Shown piece by piece: positions 34,386 to 44,000 of a DNA stretch of 64,000 nucleotides. The position numbers and the translations under genes were made by a program. Source of the stretch: Duganella sp. BJB480 (GTDB taxonomy: Bacteria > Pseudomonadota > Gammaproteobacteria > Burkholderiales > Burkholderiaceae_D); NCBI GenBank assembly GCA_003416985.1, contig QVIN01000014.1, positions 1 to 64,000 on the forward strand. Direction: 5' to 3'. Under the pieces are notes generated by a model. The model did no database searches. It saw nothing but the letters and a program-made list of their open reading frames with translations, and was not told the origin of the DNA. Each line of letters begins with the position of its first letter. Within the stretch, counting starts at the first letter, position 1.

Positions 34386-35287
34386 GCGCGGCCGCGCGCC
34401 GCGCGCTGGTCACCGGCGCCTCCGGCTTTGTCGGCGCCGCGCTGACGCGCCGCCTGCTGGCCGACGGCTGGGAAGTCCACCTGGTGCTGCGCGAGGGCTC
34501 GTCCACCGCCGGCCTGCCGCCGGAAGGCGGGCGGCTGCGCCTTCACCGGCACGATGGCGGCATCAACCAGCTGATCGAGATCATGCGTGCCGCCGCGCCG
34601 GAAGCGGTGTTCCACCTGGCCTCGCTGTTCCTGGCCACGCACAAGCCGGAGGACGTCGAACGCCTGATCACCTCCAACCTGCTGTTTTCCACCCAGCTGG
34701 TGGAAGCGATGGCGGCCTGCGGCGTGCAGCGCCTGGTCAACACCGGGACCTCGTGGGAGCACTACAGCGGCGCCGGCTACAACCCGGTCTGCCTGTACGC
34801 GGCCACCAAGCAAGCCTTCGGCGCGCTGCTGCGCTACTACGTCGAGGTGCACGGCCTGCGCGTGGTCACGCTCAAGCTGTTCGACACCTACGGCGCCGGC
34901 GACACCCGGCCCAAGGTGCTGAACCTGCTCAAGCGGGTGGCGCTGGAGGGCAGCTCGCTGGAGATGTCGCCCGGCGAGCAACTGGTGGACCTGGTGTATA
35001 TCGACGACGTCATCGACGCCTACCTGCTGGCCTACCAGCAGCTGGCCGACGGCACGCAGCTCAACGCGCTGGAGGAATACGGCGTCTCAAGCGGCCATCC
35101 GCTGCCGCTGCGCGACATCGCCGCGCTGTACGCGCAGGTCAGCGGCAAGCCGCTGGACATCGTCTGGGGCGGCCGCCCCTACCGCGCGCGCGAGGTGATG
35201 GTGCCGTGGCAGCACTACCGCAGCGTGCCCGGCTGGCGGCCCAGGGTGGACCTGCCGCAGGGCCTGGCCCTGTTCCATGCCAGCTAG
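34382..35287 (+). CDS. NAD(P)-dependent epimerase/reductase (probable CDP-dideoxyhexose synthase)
   Basis: A 301-residue extended SDR protein with the nucleotide-binding loop VTGASGFVGAAL, a strand ending HLASLF, a Thr/Ser in NTGTSWEHY and the catalytic Tyr-x-x-x-Lys in YAATK. It fits the RfbJ/AscF-type reductases that reduce the 4-keto group to finish CDP-abequose, CDP-paratose or CDP-ascarylose. With the RmlC-like gene immediately upstream (ATGA overlap), an L-configured product such as ascarylose is the best guess. Last gene of the operon; its stop abuts the stop of the convergent GT2 gene with no spacer. Confidence 0.83.
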   Translation: MSAAARRALVTGASGFVGAALTRRLLADGWEVHLVLREGSSTAGLPPEGGRLRLHRHDGGINQLIEIMRAAAPEAVFHLASLFLATHKPEDVERLITSNLLFSTQLVEAMAACGVQRLVNTGTSWEHYSGAGYNPVCLYAATKQAFGALLRYYVEVHGLRVVTLKLFDTYGAGDTRPKVLNLLKRVALEGSSLEMSPGEQLVDLVYIDDVIDAYLLAYQQLADGTQLNALEEYGVSSGHPLPLRDIAALYAQVSGKPLDIVWGGRPYRAREVMVPWQHYRSVPGWRPRVDLPQGLALFHAS

Positions 35288-36073
35288 TCAGAAGTAGGCC
35301 AGCTCCAGCACCACGCCGGCGCTGCCCATCAGCGCCTGGCGCGCCAGCCGCGTGGCCATGTTGGGCGCCGGATGCTTGCGGTACAGCTGCAGCATCACGT
35401 CGACGATCTGGTCGTCGCGCGAATTCCCCCGCCGCATGTTCTCGGGCGCCGTGGCGGCGCTCTTGTGGATCACCACGCCGTCCAGCGGGTGGTGCACCAG
35501 CCGCCGTCCCTGCAGCGCGGCCAGCAGGAAATCCCAGTCCTCGTAGATGATCAGGTCGGTCTCGTTGCGCACGCCCTCCAGCACGTCGCGGCGGTAGGCC
35601 ACGCAGCTGTTCGGGATGCGGTTGCGCACGTAGACGCTGTCGCGCGTGACGTCGGCGATCGACACCGTCTGCCCGCCCGGCAGCAGGGCCGGCGGGAACA
35701 CGGTGCGGTCCTCGTTCTGGATCTGGAAGTCGTGGAACAGCAGCTCCGGCTTGTCCCGCAGCAGGCGCGCCTTCAGCCTGGCCAGATGGTCGGGCCGGTA
35801 GGTGTCGTCGTCGTCGAGGAACAGGATGTATTCGCCGTCGGCGATCGCCAGCCCGAGGTTGCGGCTGGCGGCCGGCCCCGGCTTGCCGCTGCAGCGCAGC
35901 ACGTAGTCGAAGCGGCCGGCCAGCTGGTTCAGCTGGTTGTACGGCGGCAGGTAGCCGGCCGTGTCGGACACGATCACCACCTTGAAGTCCTGGCAGGTCT
36001 GGGCGATCAGCGATTCAAGCGTGCGCGTCAGCAGCAGCGGCCGGTCGTGGGTCGGGATGATGATGGAGAACAC
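35288..36073 (-). CDS. Family 2 glycosyltransferase
   Basis: A 261-residue GT2 enzyme with the canonical start FSIIIPTHDRP, GKPGPAASRNLGLA, the metal motif LFLDDDDTY and a downstream YEDWDFLLA acceptor-side motif. It lies 21 bp after the secretion gene at 36095 on the same strand and is probably in the same transcript. That links a glycosyltransferase directly to the type I exporter. Its end abuts the convergent sugar reductase gene. Confidence 0.9.
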   Translation of the reverse strand: MFSIIIPTHDRPLLLTRTLESLIAQTCQDFKVVIVSDTAGYLPPYNQLNQLAGRFDYVLRCSGKPGPAASRNLGLAIADGEYILFLDDDDTYRPDHLARLKARLLRDKPELLFHDFQIQNEDRTVFPPALLPGGQTVSIADVTRDSVYVRNRIPNSCVAYRRDVLEGVRNETDLIIYEDWDFLLAALQGRRLVHHPLDGVVIHKSAATAPENMRRGNSRDDQIVDVMLQLYRKHPAPNMATRLARQALMGSAGVVLELAYF

Positions 36074-36094
36074 GGGCAGCCTCCGCTTCTGATT

Positions 36095-37462
36095 TTAGGG
36101 TTCGCGTATCGATTCGTCCATCGCCCGCGTCAGCGGGTACAGCAGGTAGGACATCACCGTGCGGTGGCCCACCACCACCTCGGCCGACACCGTCATGCCC
36201 GGCAGCAGCTGGGCGCCCTCGGGCAGCTTGCGCAGCTTGCCGGTGTAGGGAATGCGGCTCAGGTAGTAGGCGTCCAGGCCGCCGCCGTTCTTGTCGGTGG
36301 TCTCGCGCTTGAAGGCGTCCTGGCTGATGGTCCGCACCTTGCCCTCCAACATGCCGTGCTGCTGGAACGAGAAGGCGTCGACCTTGATGTGGACCGGCGC
36401 GCCCTGCTTGATGTAGCCGATGTCGAGCGAGTCGATCTGTACCTCGGCCTCCAGCTGCGCGCCCAGCGGCACCAGCGTGAACAGCGGCTCGGCCTCGCGC
36501 ACGATGGAGCCCACCGACAGCTTGCCGATCTCCAGCACCACGCCGTCGGCCGGCGCCACCATGTTGATCGCCTTGTGGCGCTTGTCGGCCTTGGCCAGCT
36601 GCTCGTTGATGCCGTCGCGGTCGCGCGTGGCGCTGAGCAGGTCCTCCATGGTCTTCTGGCGCCAGCTCTTGTCGAAGGCGGAGCGCTCGGCCTGGGCCGA
36701 GGCCAGCTCGCTGGCCATCTCGATCGCCTTGTTGCGCTGCAGGTCCATGTCGCGCTCGACCTCGAGGCGGCGGTCGCGCGCCTCCAGCAGGTGCATCTTG
36801 GCGCCGAACTGCTCGGCCATCAGCTGCTCCTGCATCGCCTCCACCTCGCGCAGCGACTTGACGCGCTGGGCCAGGATCACCTGGTCGTGCTTGTTGGTTT
36901 CCAGGCCGGCCTTCAGGCGCGCGATGTTCTGGTCCATCTTGTTCTTCTGCGCCTCGAAGTTGGCCTTGCGCTCGGTCGACAGCTGCGCCTGCAGCAGGCT
37001 GTCGGCGGAGGAGCCGCTGCCGGTGACGGCGCCCGGCTGGCCGGCCAGCTCGGCGCGCAGGCCGGCGGCCTGGGTGTTCAGGCTGTCCAGCCGCACGCGC
37101 AGCTGCTGCTCGTCGGCGGCGGTGAAGGTCGGGTCCAGCCGCGCCAGCACCTGGCCTTTTTTCACCACCTGGCCGACCCGCACCTCGATGCTCTGGATGA
37201 TGGAGGTGTCGAGCGGCTGCACCACGATGTTGGGCAGCGGATTGACCAGGCGGCCGTGCGCCACCACGATCTTCTCCACCGGCGAGACGCTGGCCCAGAC
37301 GATGAAGAACACGAAGGCGGCCAGCATCACGTGCAGCGTGAGGCGCACGAACTTGGGCAGCGGGCCGCGCTCGATGGCGTCGGCGTCCGGCAGAAACGCG
37401 ATTTCGGTTTCGTCCTTGCGGCGGCGCTTGAGGCTTAGAGGTGACTTGTTTGCTGGTTCCAT
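36095..37462 (-). CDS. Type I secretion membrane-fusion protein (HlyD family)
   Basis: A 455-residue periplasmic adaptor. It has a short cytoplasmic N-terminus, one membrane segment (~residues 42-60), and a lipoyl half-motif around VVQPLDTSIIQSIEVRVGQVV. A long coiled coil (~160-300) rich in Gln, Glu and Lys follows, then the second lipoyl half and beta-barrel (VVAPADGVVLEIGKLSVGS) and a C-terminal segment with LLPGMTVSAEVVVG. This is the HlyD arrangement. Its start lies 28 bp inside the end of the ABC gene, so the two are co-expressed. The outer-membrane TolC partner is not in the window. Confidence 0.93.
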   Translation of the reverse strand: MEPANKSPLSLKRRRKDETEIAFLPDADAIERGPLPKFVRLTLHVMLAAFVFFIVWASVSPVEKIVVAHGRLVNPLPNIVVQPLDTSIIQSIEVRVGQVVKKGQVLARLDPTFTAADEQQLRVRLDSLNTQAAGLRAELAGQPGAVTGSGSSADSLLQAQLSTERKANFEAQKNKMDQNIARLKAGLETNKHDQVILAQRVKSLREVEAMQEQLMAEQFGAKMHLLEARDRRLEVERDMDLQRNKAIEMASELASAQAERSAFDKSWRQKTMEDLLSATRDRDGINEQLAKADKRHKAINMVAPADGVVLEIGKLSVGSIVREAEPLFTLVPLGAQLEAEVQIDSLDIGYIKQGAPVHIKVDAFSFQQHGMLEGKVRTISQDAFKRETTDKNGGGLDAYYLSRIPYTGKLRKLPEGAQLLPGMTVSAEVVVGHRTVMSYLLYPLTRAMDESIREP

Positions 37463-39585
37463 AAGTGCTGGTAAGTGTCGCTACGGGTGAGCAGTTCTTC
37501 GTGGCGGCCGGCGTCCATCAGCCGGCCCTGTTGCATGACCATGATCTTGTCGGCGTTGACCAGGGTCGACAGGCGGTGCGAGATCATCACCACCGTGCGG
37601 CCCACCGCGATGCGCGACAGGTTGCTGATGAAGATGGCCTCCGATTCCGGGTCCAGCGCCGAGGCGGCCTCGTCCAGGATCAGGATGCGCGGCTTGGCCA
37701 CCAGCGTGCGGGCGATCGACAGCCGCTGCTTCTGGCCGCCGGACAGGTTGGAGGCGTTCTCCTCCAGCACGGTGTCGTAGCCCATCGGCAGGCGCTCGAT
37801 GAACTCGTCGGCGCCGGCCGCGGCGGCCGCCTCCACCAGTTCCTCGAAGGTGGCGTCCGGCTTGGTGACGGACAGGTTCTCGCGCACCGTGCCGCGGAAC
37901 AGGAAGTTCTCCTGCAACACCACGCCGATCTGGCGCCGCAGGTGCGACAGCTCGATCTCGCGGGCGTCGATGCCGTCGAAGCGGACGATGCCTTCCTGGA
38001 CCGGATACAGGCCCTGGATCAGCTTGGTCAGGGTGGTCTTGCCGGAGCCGGAGCGGCCGACGATGCCGACCACCGTGCCCGGCTCGATGGTGAAGCGGGC
38101 CTTGTCCAGCGCCATCGCCTGCGCGCCCGGATAGCGGAAGGTGACGTCGTCGAAGCGGATCTCGCCCTGCAGGATCGGACGCAGGCCGTTGGCGCCGGCG
38201 CGGCCCTCGGGCGCGCGGTTCATCACCTCGCCCAGCATGCGTACCGACAGCGCGGTCTCCTGGTATTCGTTGACCAGGCCGACGATGGAGATCAGCGGCT
38301 GCGTGACGCGGCCCGACAGCATCTGGAAGGCGATCAGCGCGCCCACCGACAGCGTGCTGTCGAACACGTCGGCGGCGCCCACCACGATCAGCGTGACCGG
38401 CAGCAGCTTGCCGAGGAAGTCGGTGACGGCGTTGCCGGCGATCGAGATCTGGCCGACGCGGAAGTGCATGGTGATGGCTTCGGCCGAGCGCTGGTCCCAG
38501 ATGCGGCGCTGCGACGGCTCGATCGCCAATGCCTTGACGGTGCGCATGCCGTGGATGGTCTCGACCAGCATGCCCTGGCGCTGGCCCTCGGCCGAGTACA
38601 GCGCGTTGAGGCGGCGCTGGAAGGTCGGCACCATGGCCATCACCACGCCGGCGATCATGGCGGCGAACAGCAGCACGATCATGGCCAGCTTGAACGAGTA
38701 GCTGAACAAAATCGGCACGAACACCAGCAGCGCGATCAGGTCGAGCGCGGTGAAGAACAGGCGGCCGGTGAGGAAGCTGCGGATCTTTTCCAGCTGCTGC
38801 ATGTGGCGCGTGACCACGCCGGCGCTGGTGGTCTCGAAGAAGTCGATCGGCAGCGACAGCAGATGGCTGAACACGCGGCGCGTCAGGCGCATGTCGATCT
38901 TGTTGGAGGCGGCCAGGGTCAGCGTCTGGCGCAGGAAGCCGAAGGTGGCGTCGAACACCAGCGCGGCGATGATGCCCACCGCCAGCACCTGCAGCGTGGT
39001 CACGCTCTGGTGCGTGAGCACCTTGTCGATCACCAGCTGGAAGAAGATCGGCGAGGCCAGCGCCAGCAACTGCATGGCGATGGCGGCGATGAAGATGTCG
39101 CGGAACGCCGACTTCTGCTTGAGGATCTCGGGGATGAACCAGCGCAGGCCGAACGGCTGGTTGGGGTCGTTCAACTTGTGCTGGCGTTTGATGAACAGCA
39201 CGTCGCCGTGCCAGCGCTGCTCGAAGTCGGCGCGGCCGACCATCACCACGGCGGCGTTGGCGTTGACGGGATTGAGCACGGCCACCTGGTCTTCGGCACC
39301 GTTCTCGCCGGGCTTGACGCCGACCGCGATCACCATGTTGCCGTCGACTAGGCGCGCCATCAGCGGGAACACGCCGCCCTGCGCCATCAGGCGCGACCAG
39401 GTCAGCTTGTCGGCCTTGGCCTTGAGGCCGATGTCCGAGGCGATCCGCAGCAGCGCGCCGGTGCCCGGCTCTTCCGCGCGCAGCGCATAGTCGTCGATCA
39501 GGCGTTCAGGATTGATTTGCAGACCGTGATGCTGCGCGATCGCTGTCAGACACTGGATCGCGGTGTGGGGAAATTTATCGTGCAT
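37435..39585 (-). CDS. Type I secretion ABC exporter (HlyB-like, with inactive C39-like domain)
   Basis: A 716-residue exporter: N-terminal C39-peptidase-like domain (~8-130), six predicted membrane helices (~155-440) and an ATPase domain (~470-716). Walker A is GRSGSGKTT (~508), the signature is LSGGQKQR (~613), Walker B is ILILDEA (~635), and the H-loop is ISHRLST. The peptidase-like domain lacks the catalytic DCG Cys (TAIQCL aligns with the second, structural position). It should therefore bind RTX-type substrates without cleaving a leader, as HlyB does, which fits the signal-less giant proteins encoded nearby. ATG 39585 starts the domain correctly. Confidence 0.93.
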   Translation of the reverse strand: MHDKFPHTAIQCLTAIAQHHGLQINPERLIDDYALRAEEPGTGALLRIASDIGLKAKADKLTWSRLMAQGGVFPLMARLVDGNMVIAVGVKPGENGAEDQVAVLNPVNANAAVVMVGRADFEQRWHGDVLFIKRQHKLNDPNQPFGLRWFIPEILKQKSAFRDIFIAAIAMQLLALASPIFFQLVIDKVLTHQSVTTLQVLAVGIIAALVFDATFGFLRQTLTLAASNKIDMRLTRRVFSHLLSLPIDFFETTSAGVVTRHMQQLEKIRSFLTGRLFFTALDLIALLVFVPILFSYSFKLAMIVLLFAAMIAGVVMAMVPTFQRRLNALYSAEGQRQGMLVETIHGMRTVKALAIEPSQRRIWDQRSAEAITMHFRVGQISIAGNAVTDFLGKLLPVTLIVVGAADVFDSTLSVGALIAFQMLSGRVTQPLISIVGLVNEYQETALSVRMLGEVMNRAPEGRAGANGLRPILQGEIRFDDVTFRYPGAQAMALDKARFTIEPGTVVGIVGRSGSGKTTLTKLIQGLYPVQEGIVRFDGIDAREIELSHLRRQIGVVLQENFLFRGTVRENLSVTKPDATFEELVEAAAAAGADEFIERLPMGYDTVLEENASNLSGGQKQRLSIARTLVAKPRILILDEAASALDPESEAIFISNLSRIAVGRTVVMISHRLSTLVNADKIMVMQQGRLMDAGRHEELLTRSDTYQHLWNQQTSHL

Positions 39586-39755
39586 AGGCCTGATGAATGG
39601 GTAAGAGCTGGGAAAAGCTTGCATTAGCGCACTATCGTGCCAGCCTTCGGATTCTAACCCAGCGCAGTGTTTCCGGGAGGTTTTTGTGTGGCGCAAACAC
39701 AGCGCAATTTACCTTGTTGTTCGGCGCCTGCAACGGCCACGGTGCTGTCCCGAAA

Positions 39756-40451
39756 TTAATATATCTCCACATGCCAACGCGAGGAATAGAACTTCGCGGT
39801 CTTGTTGGCGCCGTGTGTCATTAAAAGCGACAGCATATCTGCTTGAGTATAGGGCGGAGCGGTCAGATCATTAATGGTTTTCAATAAGGCAGTCTCGACT
39901 CTGGCAGGCGCGACCGCATTCAATTTGTCGACGAAGTCTCCGGGAGAAATGACATCTATGCCGATCGCCGCCATTTTCTTGACGGCGAGGTGCTTCAGAT
40001 TGTTGGACACAATGAACACTTTGTCTGCGGCGCCCTCTTGCTGAGCAAGGATGTGCAGAACCAACGCCGCCGAAGCCACATGAATATCGCCGGCATGCAC
40101 ATTTGGCGGGACCAGGCCTTGGTAGATGGGCTTGTCGTAAAGAAGCACCTCATGCTCCGGCCCTACCGCCGAGCGAAAGCAATGCAGCCGGTGTTCGGCC
40201 TTGGCGTTATGTTCCGGGTTCGGCGCAGCGGCTTTGATCGACTTGCTTTTCTTCGCGCCTTCCGCCAAGACAAACGCTCCGAAATTCTTGATGAATTCGC
40301 CTTCGATGGCCGCTGTCCAGCGAGGGTGATACAGACCAACCAGGAACAGATCGAAAAGAAGATCGGACAATCGCGGCGGAAGAAGCACGTTGGCGTCCAG
40401 GACAGCTAGCGTGCCGCCGCCTGGAGACAGCGGGTGATCATCAACCGGCAC
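39756..40451 (-). CDS. PIN-domain protein (putative toxin RNase)
   Basis: A 231-residue protein with PIN-domain acidic residues: LDANVLLP near the start, a central Glu, GDIHVASAAL, and FIVSNN late. PIN toxins of VapC type are metal-dependent RNases. The GTG start at 40451 overlaps the upstream HTH gene by 11 bp, as in toxin-antitoxin pairs. At 231 residues it is longer than typical VapC (~130), with an extra C-terminal region, so a divergent PIN family is likely. It sits between giant gene 2 and the exporter genes and looks like an insertion into that series. Confidence 0.78.
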   Translation of the reverse strand: MPVDDHPLSPGGGTLAVLDANVLLPPRLSDLLFDLFLVGLYHPRWTAAIEGEFIKNFGAFVLAEGAKKSKSIKAAAPNPEHNAKAEHRLHCFRSAVGPEHEVLLYDKPIYQGLVPPNVHAGDIHVASAALVLHILAQQEGAADKVFIVSNNLKHLAVKKMAAIGIDVISPGDFVDKLNAVAPARVETALLKTINDLTAPPYTQADMLSLLMTHGANKTAKFYSSRWHVEIY

Positions 40452-40974
40452 GTCGACCGCTCCGCTTGGCGGCCTTCACGTAGGCCTCGTCGGGAACGGC
40501 GTACATGCCGGCGTCGGCCGCAGCCTTCCGGTAGTTCGTCTCGCCGGCTAAAGCTCCCTTGGCGGCCTGCGTGGTCTCTATCCATCGCAACACCGACGAT
40601 TTGGGAACTTTTCGATGGCCGCCCTTGGACCTCACTCCGCCGGCCAATTTTTCGGCATCGATCAGCATCGCCACGTACGGCCGGCTGCATTCCATGAGTT
40701 GCGCCGCCTCTTCCGTGCTGAGCATCTCTTCGTTGTTGACTTCGGCTGCCGTCGTAACAGAACTCTCGTTCGACACGATGGCCAAATGAATCTGGACGGC
40801 CGCCCGCAACGCCTTGGTGGCTTGATCTTGTCCATCGAGCAGCTCGCGCAAAGCCCGTGCAATCAGGTCCGATGCGGCCGGTTGCCCCCAGGCCGCCAAT
40901 TTGTCGGCCAGGCTGGACGCCATCGTCACCAACGGGTCCGACGCCGGCCGGCGCCGCTTAAGTGTCGCAGTCAT
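40441..40974 (-). CDS. HTH (excisionase/MerR-like) protein, putative antitoxin
   Basis: A 177-residue protein with a helix-turn-helix of the excisionase type at ~residues 88-135 (STEEAAQLMECSRPYVAMLI, then KGGHRKVPKSSVLRWI). An N-terminal basic segment and a helical region precede it. ATG 40974 is chosen for its GGAG at good spacing. It overlaps the PIN gene, giving an antitoxin-first pair that probably represses itself. The base composition is slightly lower in GC than the neighbours, consistent with acquisition. Confidence 0.75.
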   Translation of the reverse strand: MTATLKRRRPASDPLVTMASSLADKLAAWGQPAASDLIARALRELLDGQDQATKALRAAVQIHLAIVSNESSVTTAAEVNNEEMLSTEEAAQLMECSRPYVAMLIDAEKLAGGVRSKGGHRKVPKSSVLRWIETTQAAKGALAGETNYRKAAADAGMYAVPDEAYVKAAKRSGRRAG

Positions 40975-41030
40975 ACAAGCTCCGTTTCGATTTTTTAGAT
41001 TAATCGAAAAACGAAAAAGATTCAAGGGTA

Positions 41031-41062
41031 AAAAAAAACGGCAAGGCCCGCAGGCCTTGCCG
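41031..41062 (-). terminator. Intrinsic terminator of giant gene 2
   Basis: On the minus strand, arms CGGCAAGGCC and GGCCTTGCCG with a 4-nt loop are followed by eight T (plus-strand A-run 41031-41038). It lies about 30 bp beyond the stop codon and closely resembles the terminator of giant gene 3. Confidence 0.9.
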
Positions 41063-41091
41063 TTCTTGCTTACGCTATGAAAGCTGCTTGC

Positions 41092-44000
41092 TTACTTGGC
41101 AGCCAGGAAGCCCTGGTGGTTGCCGCCTTGCAGAGCCTTCAGGCGCAGCGTTTCTTCGCTCGCTGCCGAGTTGGTCGTCGCGGTTAGCTTGTTGTCGTAG
41201 CTGCCGATCGCGTCGGCCATCGCCGCCACCGCCGTGTTCACGCTGTTCGGCACTTCCAGCTTGGCCGTGGTGGTGGTCGCTGCCGCCGCCGCGTCAAAGC
41301 TCGACATCGCCGAGGCCAGGCCGCTCACCGAGGTGGTCAGGCTGGTCGTGGCCGCGCCGGTCTGGAACCAGACGTCCGCTGCCGCGTGGCTGGCGCCGTC
41401 GGCGGTCTCGTAGGTCGAGGTGATACCGACGATGTTGCCGTTGTTGGCCGAGGCGTTCTGCTTGGCATCCAGGTTCAGCTTGGTGATGCCCAGCGATGCC
41501 AGCGATTTCAGCTCGTCGGCCTGGCTGACGCCGTCCGCGTTGCCATCGACCCACACGCGCAGGTCGCCGAACGCGCTGTCCTTGGCATCGATGACGCCGT
41601 CGCCGTTGGTGTCGAGCTCGTTCAACGCGGTGTAGCCGTTGGTCGCCTTCTGACCGTTGGCCAGCGTGGTGCCCGAACCGAACAACTCGCCGCCGTCGTT
41701 GATGACGCCGTCATGGTTGCGGTCCAGGGCCAGCAGGCCGTCGCCGCCGCCCACCCAGCCGGTGTTGACCTTGGTGCCGTTGGCGTTCAGGTCGAAGTTC
41801 ACACCGGCCGACAGGCCCAGGGTGGTGATGCCGTCGTTGTTCAGGTCCAGCACGATCGGCGTACCCAGTGGCGAAGGCAGCGCCGCGATCTGGTCGGTCG
41901 TCAGGCCCGGTACCTGGGCGCTGGTGATCGCGCAGACTTGCTGGCTGTTCAACGAGTGGATCTGGTCGGTCGTCAGCGCGCGGATCTGGGTGGTGCTCAG
42001 GGCCGCGATGGCGTTGGTCTTCAGGCCCGCCAGGTCGGCGGTCTCGATGGCCACGATCTGGTTGGTCGACAGCGCCTTGACCTGGTTGGAGCTCAGCACC
42101 GCGACCTGCTGGCTCGACAGCGCGACGATCTGGTCGGTCGTCAGCGCGGCCACCTGGGCGGTCTGCAGGGCGGCGAACACCGAGGTCTTCAGCACGGAGA
42201 CGTCCTCGGTGCCCAGCGCGGCGATGTCGTTGGTGGTCAGCGAGCTCACCTGGGCCGTGCTCAGCACAGCGACCTGGGTCGTGGTCAGCGCCACCACCTG
42301 GTCGGTGCTCAGCGCCGACGACAGGTTGGCGGTGCTCAGGGCCATGACCTGGGCGGTGGTCAGCGCCGCCACCTGGTCGGTGGTCAGCGAGGCCACCTGG
42401 GCCGAACGCAGCGTGGCGATGATCGAGGTCTTCAGCGAACCGACATCGGCCGTTTCGATCGCGGCGATGGCGCCGGTGGTCAGCGCGTTGACCTGCGCCG
42501 TGCTCAGGGCGCCCAGTTGCAGCGAGGTCATCGCCACCACCTGGTCGGTGGTCAGGCCGGAGGCCAGGTTGGCGGTGCTCATCGCGGCGATCTGGGCGGT
42601 GCCCAGCGCGCCGATCTGGTCGGTCGTCAGCGCGGCCACTTCGGCGGTGCGCAGCGCGGCGATGGCGGCGGTTTTCAGCGAACCGATGTCGGCCGTCTCG
42701 ATGGCGGCGATGGCGGCGGTGCCCATCGTGCTCACCTGCAGGCTGGTCAGCGCGCCGACCTGGCCGGCGGTCAGCGCCACCACCTGGTCGGTGGTCAGCG
42801 CGGACGCCTGGTTGGTCGACAGGGCGGAGATGACCGAGGTCTTCAGCGCGCCGATGTCGGCGGTCTCGATCGCGGCCACGGCCTGGGTGCTCAGCGCGGC
42901 CACCTGGGCCGAGCTCAGCGCGCCGATCTGCAGCGAGCTCAACGCCACCACCTGGTCGGTGGTCAGCGCCTGCATGCTGGCGGTGGTGATCGCGCTGATC
43001 TGGCCGGTGGTCAGGCTGGACAACTGGTCGGTCGTCAGCGAGGCCAGCTGCGCGGTCTTCAGCGAGGCGATGATCGAGGTCTTCAGGCCGACGATGTCGG
43101 CCGTGCCGATGGCCGCCACGTCGCCGGTCGTCAGCGCGCCGAACTGGTTGGTGCTCAGGGCGCCCAGTTGCAGCGAGCTCATCGCAACGACCTGGTCGGT
43201 GGTCAGGCCCGAGGCCAGGTTGGCGGTGGTCAGCGCGGAGACCTGGGCGGTGCTCAGCGCGGCGATCTGGTCGGTGGTCAGCGCGGCGGTCTGCTGCGTG
43301 GTCATGGCGCCGATGGCCGAGGTCTTCAGCGCGCCGAGGTCGGCCGTTTCGATGGCGGCGATCTGGCCGCTGCTCATCGCGCCGATCTGGACGCTGGTGA
43401 ACGCGCCGATCTGGCCCGAACCCAATGCGACGACCTGGTCGGTGGTCAGCGCCTTGGCCTGGCTGGTCGACAGGCCGGCGATGGCCGAGGTCTTCAGCGC
43501 GCCGATGTCGCCGGTTTCAATGGCGGCGATGTCGTTGGTCGACATCGCGGCCACCTGCGCCGAGCTCAGCGCGCCGATCTGCAGCGAGCCCAGTGCCACC
43601 ACCTGGTCGGTGGTCAGCGCCTGGATGTTGGCGGTGGTGATCGCGGCGACCTGGCCGGTGGTCAGGCTGGACAACTGGTCGGTGGTCAGCGAGGCCAGCT
43701 GCGCGGTCTTCAGCGAAGCGATGATCGAGGTCTTCAGGCCGACGATGTCGGCGGTCTCGATGGCCGCGATGTCGCCGGTCGACAGCGCGCCGAACTGGTT
43801 GGAGCTCAGGGCGCCGAACTGGGCCGAGCTCATCGCCACGATCTGGTCGGTGGTCAGGCCGGAAGCCAGGTTGGCGGTGGTCAGCGCGCCGACCTGGGCG
43901 GTGCTCAGGGCGACGATCTGGTCGGTGGTCAGCGCGGCGGTCTGCTGCGTGGTCATGGCGCCGATGGCCGAGGTCTTCAACGCGCCGAGGTCGGCGGTCT

